The notes under the pieces: model-generated
The model's input: only the letters and a program-made list of their open reading frames with translations
Databases searched by the model: none
What the model was told of the DNA's origin: nothing
Shown here: in pieces, positions 63,300 through 64,000 of the stretch
Numbering within the stretch: position 1 is the stretch's first letter
How the letters are laid out: every line of letters begins with the position of its first letter
Made by a program: the position numbers and the translations under genes
Source: Strigamia acuminata
Lineage: Eukaryota > Arthropoda > Chilopoda > Geophilomorpha > Linotaeniidae
DNA: 64,000 nt
Reading direction: 5' to 3'
Assembly: GCA_949358305.1 (NCBI GenBank)
Contig: OX442314.1
Location: 64,551,369-64,615,368, forward strand

Positions 63300-64000
63300 T
63301 GTTGCAACTCGCCACTGCCGTGATGCGACGAGTTGTAACGCGATGGGGAATTCTTGGCAAATTTCCCATAGGCCTATACTGAGAGGAGAAATGAGTTGAC
63401 TTGAGTTTCTGCACTGGATCTTGTGGGGAGCTGGTCCAGGGAGTTTGGGGTTAAATCTCCCTACTCACACATGTTGGATGTTGAATAAAATAAACCTTTG
63501 TGTAGAAAAATCCAGATAATGCTTTTAATCATTTCAAAACATTAACATGGAGGCAAATTCAACTTAACTACATCTAATTCTTCATAACAAGAGTGTAACA
63601 ACTTCATAACAACAACAATTCTATAGCAACAACAAATTCATGAGGCACCTAGTGACTAAATTCATAAATAACATAAGTTAAAGCTTGCATTGTGCCTCAT
63701 AATAGAGATAAAATCAACTAAAATTAACAGAAATCATTGGAAAGAATTATAACAAATAGAATAGGAATAAACTTAACTAAATATGCAAATAACGCATCTA
63801 AAGCAAGTCAAATACACTGTAAAAATGCATTAATTGCAATCCATTACAAAATTAACAATTCCTTCTTTTCCAATGCACCTTTAAAGCAACTCAGATGCTT
63901 CAAACCCGTCATTCCGCCTTCACAACTGAACTGGGAACAGGACAAGACTTAGAAATAGGTAAACATAGCATGAAAACATTGGAAAACAAGACTAAAAATT
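63300..64000. mobile_element. Unidentified insertion, left end only
   Basis: Satellite stops abruptly at 63299, and the new sequence starts TGTTGCAACTCG, an LTR-like 5' terminus, followed by a near-perfect inverted repeat (GTTGCAACTCG 63301-63311 / CGAGTTGTAAC, about 63329-63339). A possible duplicated target is GGGA (63296-63299); the other end is outside. The rest is AT-rich with no supported ORF. It could be the LTR of another retrotransposon or another satellite boundary; I cannot decide. Confidence 0.45.

Overview
The window is from a eukaryotic, almost certainly invertebrate (probably arthropod-like) genome. It carries BEL/Pao elements, which are restricted to animals, AT-rich DNA, spliced genes with GT-AG introns, and no bacterial-type genes. 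I see no host gene. Everything in the window is a nest of transposable elements sitting in a tandem satellite of roughly 140-147 bp monomers. The phylum is an inference; the sequence does not name the species.

Layout, left to right. 1-5749: minus-strand BEL element BEL-1, running off the left edge, inserted in the 3' LTR of a Ty1/copia element. 5750-20713: that copia element (minus), split by a complete second BEL element, BEL-2 (9377-18491, TSD TGGT). The copia element itself sits in the integrase gene of a third BEL element, BEL-3 (plus). The BEL-3 integrase resumes at 20714, is interrupted again by an intact 11-kb Ty3/gypsy element, Gypsy-A (21155-32185, minus, TSD GGTA), and resumes at 32190. 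The BEL-3 3' LTR (32603-37592) holds an intact PIF/Harbinger DNA transposon (33655-37258, TSD AAT). 37593-40040: satellite. 40041-50921: a fourth BEL element, BEL-4 (plus, TSD ACAG), whose 3' LTR contains a minus-strand solo BEL LTR (49130-50696, TSD AGCC). 50922-51067: satellite. 51068-60067: Ty3/gypsy element Gypsy-B (minus, TSD ATAT). 60068-63299: satellite. 63300-64000: start of a further, unidentified insertion.

Coding capacity. Gypsy-A and Harbinger look complete. Gypsy-A has gag, pol and a third gene that needs a phase-0 intron to acquire an ATG. Harbinger has a three-exon Myb/SANT-like gene and a four-exon DDE transposase. BEL-1, BEL-2, BEL-4 and the copia copy are each broken by frameshift, stop or deletion. 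Gypsy-B has LTRs with no difference that I could see, but one in-frame TGA in gag and one in pol.

The most interesting signals are these. (1) Gypsy-B has a third ORF with the full His/Asp/Gln/Cys signature of a Ulp1/SENP-type (C48) cysteine protease. (2) Three diverged BEL copies keep a long leader ORF (called ORF0 here) that starts inside the 5' LTR and runs through the primer-binding region, with conservative replacements and hydrophobic segments. (3) Gypsy-A has a spliced accessory gene of unknown function. (4) BEL LTRs share an X-box/RFX-like palindrome with covarying arms, an NRF1-like site and a doubled YY1-like motif.
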